From Pseudogymnoascus destructans (lineage: Eukaryota; Ascomycota; Leotiomycetes; Thelebolales; Thelebolaceae): 64,000 nt of DNA. The notes under the pieces are model-generated. The model ran no database searches. It was given only the letters and a program-made list of their open reading frames with translations, and was not told where the DNA came from. Shown here one piece after another: positions 9,954 through 20,741 of this stretch. The stretch covers positions 496,001 to 560,000 of the forward strand of contig NW_020167534.1 of assembly GCF_001641265.1 (NCBI RefSeq). Reading direction: 5' to 3'. Position 1 is the first letter of the stretch; each line of letters opens with the position of its first letter. The translations under genes were made by a program, and so were the position numbers.

Positions 9954-11366
9954 TTATTCCCGCGATCTGCCCCAATTCCATCTATTCCATCTTCTATTAA
10001 GTCCAACCCTAAGGCCATCTTCACTTTCATCTTTCATTGCACTGTCTGCGCCATCAGTATCTTTATCACTTGGTCTATCCTCAGCCTTCTTGTCCACCTC
10101 CGTTTTAAGAATTGCACAACACTGAAAGTCTTCCAGAAACGAATCACGTCGACCCGAATCTTCAAGTAGCAAGCCTTCGCGGTGTAGGGGAGGTTCCATA
10201 GGCATTAGAGCTCCGAATGTGGATACGTCAGGGTAAGTTGTTGAATGCTGTGTAGCTGCTCCATTATCACTTGTATCATGGCGTGATATATGATAAGTAA
10301 CGGATGGCTGAACGGTTTTCATCAGCTCCATAGCCTCGTTCTGTCGACTGGCACTCAACATCTCTGCTGCGATGTTCAACCTTGTCCCTATCACCTGTGG
10401 GGCTTCGCGAGTGTACCTCCTTAGAGCAGCCATGACAGTCCGAAAGCCCTGTGACGTGCTGTTATCAAACCTGATCATCTCTCTGTGATCCGCAGCAATG
10501 CCACATCTTTCAGTATTGTCTAGGATCGGCGCTGCACTCGACTCCTCGACAATGTAGTCCTTGGTGTACTTAAGATCCATCTTTTCTTGTTCCCAGAAAA
10601 AGAAGATTCGAAATCTCGAGATCAGCGGTGAGAATTGGTCTGTGATGTCTTGTAGTGTTTCGGACTCTTCTTTAAGTGCGTTCACAAGGCCTGACTCAAT
10701 TTGCCCAGCGGCATTAGGCAGTGCGAGAGACGCAATCTTGGTCAGGCTACTCAGAAGACGAGCTTTACTGGAGCCGTTGTGTGGAGTTCCAAAAAACAGA
10801 ATGGCGAAGGTGCAGTTGTAAATGGATTGGAGATGCGATATGTTTGCAGCACTTCGACTAGCTGAATATGCCAGAGCCTGTGACAGAGGTTCAGCTAGGA
10901 GTAACCGAAAGACAATGATAGGAACAGAAACTGGGGTATACATGCCCGCTTCACCACAATCCCGCCCATAGAGTGACACAGAAAAATGATGGGTCTTTCA
11001 TTGGCATCTTCCAGCTGTTGAGGATCAGTGAACTTGTAAATGCATTCTCTTCTAGCAGAATGACAAATAGAATGAATCTAAAGGCGAACGCACATCTCTA
11101 TCTGCATGTAGCTCAGCAATAAGAGTCTGGGCATGCTGCAGGATCCGATCAGAGCTCGTGGTCTTCCCCATCAGCGTAGAAATATTGGCATTGTATCCCC
11201 ACGTGAGCACTCGACCTCGGTTTATGTACTTCGGTAGGAAGTTCGGATGATTTAGCCAGCAGCTATCTTTGGCCTTAGACGTCCACGATTTGATATTGTC
11301 GCCGTTGAGGCCATGAACTGCCACAATACTACAGAGACGAGGTCCGTCAGCCTGATTCATTAACAT
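9954..11366 (-). CDS. Stand-alone alpha/beta-hydrolase (SesB/NLR N-domain-like), catalytic Ser intact
   Basis: Three exons (11366-11094, 11014-10946, 10877-9954) give 421 aa. The first intron is GT-AG (79 nt); the second reads GCATGT..CAG, a GC-AG intron of 68 nt that falls just after the nucleophile elbow. Motifs: SIVAVHGLNGD, FLCHSMGG (GxSxG with Ser), FFGTPHNG, and GIAADHREM carrying the likely catalytic His. The C-terminal ~110 residues are charged and low-complexity, with no NB domain. It is clearly paralogous to the N-terminus of the convergent NLR gene 190 bp away (shared NERPII, QFSPL, SSAAP blocks). A second ATG at 11463 opens a 38-codon frame resembling the usual N-terminus (FGIKELYRPTQEPEVE) but is in another frame, so the 5' end may be frameshifted or carry an unrecognised intron. 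Confidence 0.75.
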
Positions 11367-11463
11367 GTGGGAGGTCTGTCGGGACCGCTGACTCGACCTC
11401 GGGTTCTTGCGTTGGGCGGTACAGTTCCTTGATGCCGAATACCTGTTGATGTTCTTTACCCAT

Positions 11464-12208
11464 TGTCATCACTGTGATATTTGTACTTGATGTACTGAAG
11501 TAGGTGTCATGACGTTCTTGAAGAAGATTCGGTGCGCGGGGTTTCTATCCTTGTTCGTAACTGTGCACGCACCCCATCGCTCGCGCTCTGGGTGCCGCTC
11601 AGCGATACAGATTTCCTAAACAGGAACGGGGACCTTGAAGGCTGTAATCACGTGTCTGCGGATCGAGGATTTAGCGAGTGGTAGAGTGTAAAGCAGCAAC
11701 TGCGCCCTGCTAAATTCAGCAGCTCTATTCTATAATCTAGATTGTGGTGTTCGAGCTTCGGGTTTAGCGCCCGCCTTAATCAGGCAACGCGCGTGCACGT
11801 GCCTGCCGCCGCTTTCAACTGAAAACCCGCAGTGGCACATGAACGCATTCGCAGAGCCACAACCTCGATTTACGCCCTCCGATGCGCCTTCCATGCCACC
11901 GAGCTCTTTGCGCAACGAGCTCTTCGAGCATCGACGTCTGGTCGTCGGATCGTCAAGTTGCGAGAACGAGCTGAGCTGCGTTCCGCTCGACCTGCCTCTC
12001 TTGCGCCCTTCCTCGTCGCCGCACACACCTGAAGCCTCTTGCGACTGTGTTATGCACAATCTGCCTCGAGAGTGCCTTGCGCGACGACCTAGCCAATCGC
12101 AAAAATGCCTCGCGGTGACGTGGCCGGCCCTTGCGTAGACCGCCGTGCGGCACATTTTGCGACGCTGCGAGTTACAGGCACTGACTGGCAGCGACCTCTG
12201 CCTCAGTC
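11464..12208. other. GC-rich spacer left of the pogo insertion
   Basis: Long overlapping ORFs occur on both strands at 11730-12155, but they look composition-driven (CG-rich, no domain) and none was accepted. The sequence resumes at 14423 after the transposon. Confidence 0.4.
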
Positions 12209-12210
12209 TA

Positions 12211-14420
12211 ATCGTTGGTTCTCAAACCACCGCCTGGAGGCGGTTGGCGAAAGCGAACTGGGACGCGAAAGCGATTGTGGGACACTTCGGGAGCGGACTC
12301 ACGACGCGACGCGACCGACCATGAACATGACCGACAACGAGCACAACTACAACCACAACTATGCCGGTAGTTGAAGTAAATAAAAATGAAGCTCTTTTAA
12401 ATCCCATTGAATTTTTAAATGAAAACCCAACAGAGAAGAGTGCTACAGTAGCACGGATGTACAGAGTAAACCCAAGTACACTCCGGACTATACGACTACG
12501 ACAACGACGCGCATCACCACAACGCACCGCTGTGCCACGCGGAGGCCAGAACAGAGTACTGTCTGATGTACAAGTTACAGCTATACAAAGATACATCCAA
12601 CGCTCGTACGAAAATGGGTACGGTGCAACTAAGCCTATGGTGTTCAGTGCCATCTGCCAACTACGTGCAGCAGAAACTCCAACACGTGCACCACCATCAC
12701 AACGGTGGTTCCAGACATGGATTAAGACACAACAACACAACTTCCATACAATAAAAACCCGGCCAATTGAAGCAGCACGGGTTGCATCTCATGAAGTATC
12801 AGCTATTAAAGAATGGTTTTATGAATTTAAAGATGTGTGTAATCAACTAGATATTACTGCAGGTGATATCTACAACTTTGATGAAGTTGGATTCCGTGTA
12901 GGAATGAGCACCGGTGAACATGTGTTGGTACCATCTGCAGTAAAGGAGGTAAGTTGTTTCTACTTATCTTACTTTATATTATTCTAATATTTATAGCTTT
13001 ATATACAAGCTCCAGAGAACAGAAAAAGTCTTACAGTTATAGAGACAATTTCAGCTGCTGGCATTGCACTTCCACCATTCCTTATTATACAAGGAAAATT
13101 ACACATGGAAAGTTGGTACCATGACAATCTACACGGTGATGAGAAAGTTGCAGTATCCGATTCCGGATATACAAACTCTGAGCTTGCAATGGAATATCTA
13201 CAGCATTTTATTCAACATACACCATCTATAAGAACGAAATTGTTAATAATGGACTCTCATGTCTCACATGAAGTTCCAGAGTTTATAATACTTGCACATC
13301 AACACAATATACACTTACATGTGTTTCCGTCTCATCTTACGCATATTCTACAACCGCTAGATGTTACTGTGTTTGCACAATATAAACATTGGCACCGACG
13401 TGCAATTCAACAAGCAATCCAGAATTTTGATACAGATTATAATGTTATATCTTTCTTTAGAGACTTGTCTACTATCCGTAAGCAGACATTTACAAAGGGT
13501 AACTGTATCAAGTCTTTTAGAGATGCAGGTATTTGGCCACCTAACTATGAAAAGATTCAAGAGAAGGTTGCTATATATGCAAAACCAGAAGTTTTAGAAA
13601 CACCACAACGCGCATTTCAAGCAAGTTATGATCTTTCAACATGGAGTCAAACATTTGATAAGATCCTTAGTTCACCGTCACGGCAAAAGTGGGCGTCTTC
13701 TTATACTGAAATCCAAACTCAGTTAACAGAGGCTGAGCTGTTCCAGTCAGAGCTTGTACAAATTACTACTATTATGACTGAGCAACGACAGCGGAAGGTT
13801 AGAAGTCGGAAATCTATTCAAAAAGGTGGTGCTATTACAGTTGAACATGCACGGCAAAGGATTTATGAGAAGAAGGTAAAGGAGCAACTTTTAGAAGAAG
13901 CACGGGAGAAAAGAGAGAGAACACGCATGGTGAACGTTGAGCGTAAGATGCAGCTCCGTGCTGGCATCGATGCACGGAAGGCAGAACGTACACGGAAAAA
14001 GGACCTACATGAATTTCAAAAAAGTAACCCAGACACGGAGCCACCAATTGGCTTACGTACAGAAATCATTGACCCGGACGTTACACAGAAGAAACGTGAG
14101 GAGGAGGAGGAGGCGGACCGACTGTTAGCCATCGAGGAGAGTGGGTACGTGAACTTTGCAGGCTTGGACTACGACATGATTCACGATGCAAGTGACGGTG
14201 GCTGTGATGATCAATCACTGCCTGACAATATTGATCCAAATCTTTTTTAATTATTTAATTCTATAACTTATATATATTTACAGCATTGTTACGTTGTCAG
14301 TCGTGTTCATGGTCGGTCGTGTCGCGTCGCGAGTCCGCTCCCGAAGTGTCCCACAATCGCTTTCGCGTCCCAGTTCGCTTTCGCCAACCGCCTCCAGGCG
14401 GTGGTTTGAGAACCAACGAT
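12211..14420 (+). mobile_element. Pogo/Fot1-like transposon P1, apparently complete (2210 bp)
   Basis: It is flanked by TA on both sides (12209-12210 and 14421-14422). Terminal inverted repeats of about 128 bp (12211-12338 and 14293-14420) begin ATCGTTGGTTCTCAAACC and differ at only a few positions. The internal transposase gene is uninterrupted. Everything needed for an autonomous element appears present. Confidence 0.92.
12361..14250 (+). CDS. Pogo-like DDE transposase (P1)
   Basis: Two exons, 12361-12948 and 12997-14250, give 613 aa; the 48-nt intron GTAAGT..TAG carries a CTAAT branch site. The N-terminus holds a helix-turn-helix (TARMYRVNPSTLRTI-like) and a CENP-B-type HTH region (RWFQTWIKTQ). 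The DDE_1 catalytic core shows Asp in YNFDEVGF, Asp in IMDSHVSH and Asp in LQPLDVTVF, the DDD arrangement of Fot1/pogo transposases. The C-terminus is a long basic, coiled-coil-like tail (RRKVRSRKSIQKGG) ending in an acidic segment. No stop or frameshift was found. It would excise and reinsert the element at TA dinucleotides. Confidence 0.9.
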
Positions 14421-14639
14421 TAGGCTGGTCTTTGAGAGAAGAGCCGATTAGAGATCGAAGTGGAGATTCCTCTCGAAGGCCGTCAGAAGAGGGGGGATCG
14501 CTGCCTTCAAGCCCAGCTCACTCCCAATACAATCAGATGGGCTAGGAAAGTCAAAATAATACAGACGTTGGAGGTATTTTGAGCAAAGAACGATTGTGGG
14601 AAAAGACGATTGAACAGCAGCATTGCTGACAAAAAGAGC

Positions 14640-15312
14640 AAGAAGACGAAGACGAGGACGACATAGAGGCGATTAGCTACTGCCAGCAATAAAGGAGAGC
14701 CTTCGGAACCAATGCGTGGAAGACGAGAACATAGTTGTGGCCCCTCTCTCACAAGACTGTGAACACAGAGTCAAATCATATCATAAGGCAATGAGGACAA
14801 TGAGGATCATAAAAATGATGAGGACGAGGATGTGTGGCCTCCAATACGACGAAAGCGGCGCTACATACAGTCTGACGCAACTGGAACTGCCACGCGCAAG
14901 AAGGTCCACATGCACTCGTCCACTACAGCCCAAGCCCAGACCTGCACTACTCGAGGTTCTACAGTTTCTCAGAGTTCACCAGACGATGCGGAGTCAATTC
15001 TAGGCGCAGACTACCAAGAATATCCTCTTCAGGGCTTTTGAGGATCGGATGAGAGACGACTTACAACCTAGAGTTCAGGTGGCTGCTAGATCTTCTAGAT
15101 TCAGTCAGAAGCAGAGAAAGCGTGGGCGCCTCGGATATGAGGAGCGAGAAGACGATAAGCTGGTGTGCCTCAAGATCAAAGGGTTGCCGTGGAAAGAGAT
15201 ACATCTCGCTTTTAACAGTGCTTTCCCGGGGAGGGAGAGGAGCATTGGATCGCTTCAAGTACGCTATTGTAATGAGTTAAAGGGCAGAGACTCTAGATCT
15301 GATGACGAATAG
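14640..15312 (+). pseudogene. Myb/SANT-like protein, probably decayed
   Basis: The clearest piece is an ATG-started 87-codon frame at 15049-15312 with a SANT/Myb-like segment (EREDDKLVCLKIKGLPWKEI, then SIGSLQVRYCNELK). That pattern of acidic start, WKEI and SLQVRY is familiar from small fungal Myb/SANT-like proteins. Upstream, acidic and basic fragments (EDVWPPIRRKRR at ~14830) sit in a different frame. No satisfying splice joins them, so either an intron was missed or the gene is broken. A TA-inserting transposon lies 220 bp upstream. Confidence 0.5.
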
Positions 15313-16639
15313 AATTATTTGTTAATTGTATGGGTTTTATCTTCCATGAATTCCCTTGTTCTTCGTAAATATCCAGATGTCATGGCGTTACCATGACGCT
15401 CGTAACCCTGGGAACTTTGCTAGTTTAGCTAACTCCCTTCAAAACGACACCAGCTTCGAACCATCCGCTGAGAACGCGAATGCTCTAACAATCTCGTATG
15501 TCTCTTGAGTGTCTGTTGCACTGCGTTGCATCTTCCCGGCAGCGTGCTACGATCTACGGAGGTGTTGTTCATAAGTTTTGTGAGTGGGTCGGGCTAGGGC
15601 CCCCTGCATATGCTGGCTTGGCAATTCTGGCCAAAGTACCAATTCTCACACGTCACGAACACTCGAGTGTGAGAGCAATCAATTCTGTAGAATGATGAGT
15701 AGAGTAGATACCTAAACCCCTATATAAAACTATACTATAAGCCTAGTACTCTGTGTGCATACCATTTGCAGCAATTACTGCTGCCATATGTGTAGGCATG
15801 CTATTAAGGAGAGCATTAAGCTCAGCTTCTCCAACTTGCTCCCATGCTTCCTTAACAGCTACATGGAGCTGGTCGTAGGACATATGTTCTGGATGATTAT
15901 CTTGTAGATAATTCTTCATAATATGCCACACCCGTTCAATTGGGTTGAGATCTGGTGAGTATGGGGGCCATTATATAGGGTAAATACCACGGGATCCCAA
16001 CTCTTCGTATGTTGCACCTGCTCTATGACCTGGAGCTCCATCTTGCATCAATGTAAGGCCTGGGTGTAGGCGTAGCCAGCCGTGGATCAGAGGGACAGTA
16101 TGAGCCATATAGGACTCAGCTCCTATTTTCCCATATTTCTTCTCCCAAAATAGTATAGGACCCTTTCCAAGACTACCTGAGAAGCAGCCCCAGAACATCC
16201 AACCTCTAGGGATTGTTAGTAAATCCTATAGTAAATAGGAGTCTCTCACCTTCTCCGTTGTACTCTATCTACAACACACGTATCATCCCACATTTCCCCT
16301 GCTTTTCGAGTAACCCACGTACGAGTATGGCGGCCTCCCGTTACCCATGTCTCATCAGTCCAAAGTATCCTATTCCAATCATTCCGTACCCAATCCTTAT
16401 GTTCAATAGCCCATGCAAGTCGCTTTTGTCGATTTGTCTCTGAGATAATAGGCTTTCGCATAGCAATCCCTTAATAATTATTAGTCTATATAGTAGTAAA
16501 GTAGAGAGGGATACTCACGTCGATTATAGCCTCTCACAGACAGAGCACGGGTTAGTACAAGCCGTGAGCATGGAATATTAAGAATTTGTATTATATTTGT
16601 ATATGGCATACGCCTATTCGTGCGAGATGAGGCTATAAA

Positions 16640-17011
16640 TGTAAGGACACAGGGCACCCAGCTCACAGTAATAGCATATGAGAGTGCGAGTTGGAGGCTA
16701 AATGGATGCTATCCTATAGGTCTACTATGAAGGATACAAAAAAGATGAAAGGGGAACCCCGTTGAGTCTGTTTCCTTGAGTACCTGAAACGGGCCTGACT
16801 CGGTTATCCCAACCCTAGCCCTGATCCTTCCACCGCAACAGGTCAACATCGACCCTGAACCCTACACCCTTACCATCCCCCACTATAGTGTAACTCGCTA
16901 TGTGCTCCTCTACTGGTTCGAAACCACACCGAGTCGGATTTCATGCTTGTAGTGACCATAACAGTTCTGAGACAGGTTCTTCGAGTATCTAGGTAAGGAG
17001 GCATCCTTACA
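16640..17011 (-). repeat. Solo LTR, family S (372 bp), inside the Tc1 gene
   Basis: On the minus strand it starts TGTAAGGATG and ends TCCTTACA. It is flanked by ATAAA and GTAAA (4 of 5 bases match), and removing it restores the Tc1 reading frame (VIEF joined to IASSRTN). A shorter relative lies at 26169-26412 in the opposite orientation. Confidence 0.8.
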
Positions 17012-17179
17012 GTAAACTCAATAACCTCTTGAACTTGCTCATCGGATAGAATAAGTGGCCTACCCGAACGCTTCTTCAGAGTTGGAGGGCCCTGGCAAGC
17101 ATACCAAGCCTGCCGTTCCGTGCAGCCAATATAGGCTGCAATTTTTTGGAACTCCCAATCTAGGGAGCGTAGTAATGTA

Positions 17180-19037
17180 AGTGACGGTGTAATGCGGGGG
17201 ACTGGGTAACGCGGTGGATTTCTGAAGACGACCTAACAAAACTGTAAATTTAACTACAATTAACAATGATACATGATCCACTGTCACTCTTAGATTGTTC
17301 CCCTGCATCCTCTTCAATATACTCATCAATTTCAATGTCTGATGAGGCGTGCTTGTCCTTTGTTTTGCACTTTTTCTTACTTGCACTATGCGTCGCCTTT
17401 TCTGCCTCCATCACTGCATCACACAATTCTTGCGTAGAAACATGAAAGTGACCCTTTAGAATAACCCTTTTCCCCTTTGTACGTACCATACGTCGCTTCA
17501 TAACTGATCGCAAGTTGTTGGCATCGAGTTGGTGGACAATGCTACGTGCTCTAAGTTGCTCTGATGCAACAGTGAGTTTTTGGATGTACGTCCGCACTGG
17601 TGTTGACAGCACCCCACTACCATTAATCGTAGTTGTAAGGAGCGCATTTGCAGAGCGTAATCAGGGGGGGAGCTGTTACTAAAGACTTGGTCAAAAACAC
17701 CATACTGATGTGGTGTTTTTGGTCGCTCAGCCTCGACTGATGGCTCATCATTGAGCATCGTACGCAATGCTCGCTGGGGATTAAACGGAAACAAGCCAGC
17801 ACCACGGTATGCTGACTAAATGTTCTGATGGTTGCATACATCAAGCCGCGCCTGGATGTATGCCTCCATCCATTCATACTTCTGTATGCACGCAAGTTGC
17901 GCTTGGTTGAGTGGGGAGAGCGCTGCCGTTAGACGCTTTTTTAGTGGGCCGAATATCGCAACATCTAGCGGTTGTAGCAAATGCAATATATGAGGGGGAA
18001 GTATCAGTAATACAATACGGTTCTGCATGCAATGTGCAATGAAACTCCCACTAATGTGTGAGTCATGGCCGTCGCATATAAGAAGCCGGTGCTGACCATC
18101 TGCTTTTGCGCGTGTTGTTGGCTCGAAGATGCGTTTTAACCACTCTAACCTGTGGAGATTGCTTGTCCAGCCTTTCATATTCGCAGAGAAGAACCACTCG
18201 TTGATGATTGTAGGAGGAATCCATGATTGGAGAACGTTCTTGCCCTTAAAGATCCCAAGGGGTGGAAGGATGGTTCCGTCTGCGCAGATGCACTCGACCA
18301 TTGTAACCCATTCCTGACGGCCAGGATGCGCTTGATGCTTTGTACGAAGTGTTGAATCAAGTATAATTCAAGTAGATTCCATTGTCCCAATCGAAAATCC
18401 AGATTCATCCATGTTATATGTGTTCTCTTGTGTGATTCTGAACTGTTGAACCACCTCGGTGTACGCGTCAAACCATGCTGTAAGCACTGGTTTTGTTGCA
18501 CCATCCATGCATACAGTTTCAATCCGTCGTCCGATAACAACCTGTAGATGGGGGTGCCGTTTTATGAATCGCTGTACCCAGTGGTAACCAAGGGCAAACC
18601 GTGGTTGGAGTGGAAGTGAGTTTGGTGTCGCGTCATCAAAATTGAGTGATCGGTGCGACTGGATTTCTTCAGCTATTTCCTTTAACAACCGATGCCCAGG
18701 AGAATAACCGCTAATTGTTAGGTTCTTAATCCACTTCAGAAGTATCGTCTCTTGCACGCTTGATAAACTCTGCTGTTGCTGATGGGCTTGAGAGCGTGTC
18801 AAACCTCCATTGGCGCGACGCATCACAGAACTCTTAGGTAACCCTAGCACTTTCTCAGCGTGATATGCGCTCTTATACTTCCCAGATTTGATGTGTAATA
18901 CTGCTTGGGCTATTAAAGTCTCACGTTCAGCAATACCCAGGTATTCACGACGATTCATTGTTGAGTTATTTACAATTATCTGAAGTTGGTGGGGTAAATC
19001 CACCGCGTTACCCAGTCCCCTGCATTACACCGTCACT
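17180..19037 (-). mobile_element. Fot1/pogo-like transposon P2 (1858 bp), inactive
   Basis: It is flanked by TA at 17178-17179 and 19038-19039. Inverted repeats of 42 bp begin AGTGACGGTGTAATGC and have one mismatch. It is inserted within the 5' coding part of the Tc1 transposase gene. Confidence 0.92.
17250..18958 (-). pseudogene. Fot1/pogo-like transposase (P2), with stops and a frameshift
   Basis: It starts at ATG 18958 (MNRREYLGIAERE). An N-terminal psq-like HTH (YHAEKVLGLPKSSV) is followed by a CENP-B-type HTH (RFIKRHPHLQ) and a DDE_1 core with Asp in YNMDESGF, Asp in ICDGHDSH and Asp in LQPLDVAIF. Two in-frame stops interrupt it: TGA at 18366-18368 and TAG at 17816-17818, the latter explained by CAG to TAG. 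A frameshift near a G-run at ~17670 separates the C-terminal part, which ends at 17250 after an acidic Lys/Ser-rich tail. Not expected to be functional. Confidence 0.88.
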
Positions 19038-19176
19038 TACGTTAGTGCGCAATGAAGCCACTCATCGCGAGTAAGATGAGGCATTGTAGTTATTGAAACA
19101 GTATAAATTTCTTACATATAAAATACAATAGTAGGAATTTTGACGCCTTAAAAAGGTACAAACAAGCCTACGCATA

Positions 19177-20110
19177 TGTAATGGTGGGTGCACCAGATAT
19201 GAGAATCTAGCCACCCAAGGAAGGGATGAATTTACTAAGACAACACACTGTCTTAGGAAACAGAGCCAAAGGGTTGTAGCTTAGACTATTCCACAACGCA
19301 GCAATCAGGTGTATGATGTGGTGAAGTGGTTTAGACAAGTTGCAACAAATGTTGAGTCTGAGAACTCAGGGGTAAGTCAGAGGTTAGCACCTCACTGACT
19401 TTTCAAAAACAGAGAATAACAAGATCAATGCTTGGAAGCTTGTAAAAGACGTGGAAGTATGTGATAGTCGATTTACTGTATTGCCTGCTTGCCCTTTCTT
19501 AAGGAAAGGGCAATCCTATTTATGCCAAAGGAGTGTAGTTCTCTCATTTTCCATGACTTCATGATTAACCAGGCTTGGTAAATGTATTAGAAATCAAGTG
19601 CGACCCACAACTAGCTTGCTAATCATGTAGTGAACGTAAGAGAATCCCATAGAACCATCTCTTGGGTTCCTAGCCTATAGGAAGTGAAAAGGAGGTCCAA
19701 GGTCAGAGTACCTATAGATAAATTATGTCATAACTTAACCAATCTTGTGGGTAACTAAGGAGCGATGACGTCTAATGAATCATAGAGGGTTGTAGAAGCT
19801 TCTAGAGCTATCGTTCATGTTCCTAGGCCTCTAGTTGGTAGATATATGCCATGTGGTAGTATTGGCCCACCCCCTTAAGGAGGAGATTTTCTTAATAACT
19901 TGTTCAATGAGTGTTCAAATGATATGCCGTGATGTATGTAGCATAAACAGATGTAGTAGAAGAGTTTGCAGCAATCGTTGAGTAGTATTGCTTCTGTTGT
20001 TGGTGTGATAAGCCAAGATATGTATGGTGACTTGTAGGTTTGAGGAGGAGATTTCTAAGTTTGCTCTTGAGTTTGATAGCAAACTGAGTGCAACGAATGT
20101 CAGTATGACA
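19177..20110 (-). repeat. Solo LTR, family A (934 bp), perfect 5-bp TSD
   Basis: The plus strand reads TGTAATGGTGG to GTCAGTATGACA. It is flanked by GCATA on both sides (19172-19176 and 20111-20115), the signature of an LTR insertion reduced to a solo LTR. Orientation is taken from the copy at 23938, which has a polypurine tract on its right. Other copies: 23938, 28398 (partial), 33591 and 34171. Confidence 0.92.
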
Positions 20111-20362
20111 GCATACCCATGCTCCAACCCATGCCCAACCCCGGTCATCCCACGACCCACTCACAAAACTTATGAACAACACCTCCGTAAACGTGTCACA
20201 TTTTGTCCACAAATGTGGCCCGTTCGTTCATCACGTGAAAAAGGTGGCGTTCCCCGAGTGCACTGACTCTTTAATAGGTGGTGAACCCTCGTCCATCTCC
20301 CCAACCGTTGTCCGCTCCACAGAGTAATATACTATAGCTTTCAAAATTATAAGAGACATCAT

Positions 20363-20741
20363 ATGGCCAATAGACTCTATCGCAACATGACCATCGTACG
20401 GAAACGCCAAAGCCAGAATGCCTCTAGAAGGAGAAGCACATTGACCAATAAGGTATATGAGTATGGGGAATTATATGGCGCAGATGTTGCCCTGATCATC
20501 TATCAGAAGGGGCGCTACTACACTTATGTATCTTCTGGTAATCCATGTTTTCCACCATCCAAGAAAGAAATTGTAGGTCACTCCTGACTTTGATGGAATT
20601 TTACTGAATAGTGGCAAGATGAATTTGTTTCCAATCCCTATAAATATGTTGCCAAATGATGTTGACGCAAAATCTCAATGGAAACGCAATCCAGAAGATA
20701 CAGAACCAGCAGGCGGGAAAGAGAAGGAATGCAAAGATTAA
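20363..20741 (+). CDS. Small MADS-box-like protein
   Basis: ATG 20363 opens a 110-aa product in two exons, 20363-20572 and 20619-20741; the 46-nt intron GTAGGT..AAG is the only join that keeps the second half in its protein-like frame. Residues ~13-60 read like a short SRF/MADS box (KRQSQNASRRRSTL, then YGADVALIIYQKGRYYTY). The second exon ends in a charged tail. Such short MADS-like proteins recur in ascomycete genomes; a DNA-binding role is inferred. The weak 3' splice site means it could also be a decaying copy. It begins 250 bp after a solo LTR. Confidence 0.55.

Larger units (their letters stand above)
15743..19084 (-). pseudogene. Tc1/mariner (DD34E) transposase, interrupted by two nested insertions
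   Basis: The reading frame starts at ATG 19084 (MPHLTRDEW). It is broken at a TA by transposon P2 (17180-19037), resumes as an HTH region (FQKIAAYIGCTERQAW), is broken again by a solo LTR (16640-17011) and resumes as ASSRTNRRMPY. Two introns are visible in the 3' half (GTGAGT..AAG near 16490 and GTGAGA..TAG near 16220). Catalytic residues are Asp in WTDETW, Asp in DGAPGH and Glu in NPIE, with 34 residues between the last two. An in-frame TAA at 15971-15973 sits where Gln is usual (CAA to TAA). A frameshift is also needed just after the first insertion point. Terminal inverted repeats could not be located. Confidence 0.8.

Noticed and set aside
11730..12155. Overlapping long ORFs on both strands in a GC-rich stretch
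   Set aside because: No domain, low-complexity composition and equal openness in several frames; looks like a compositional artefact.
16640..16800. 5' end of a Tc1 element shared with 26.2-26.4 kb
   Set aside because: The shared segment has LTR ends and near-matching 5-bp duplications at both sites, and its removal restores the Tc1 frame; it is a solo LTR, not Tc1 sequence.
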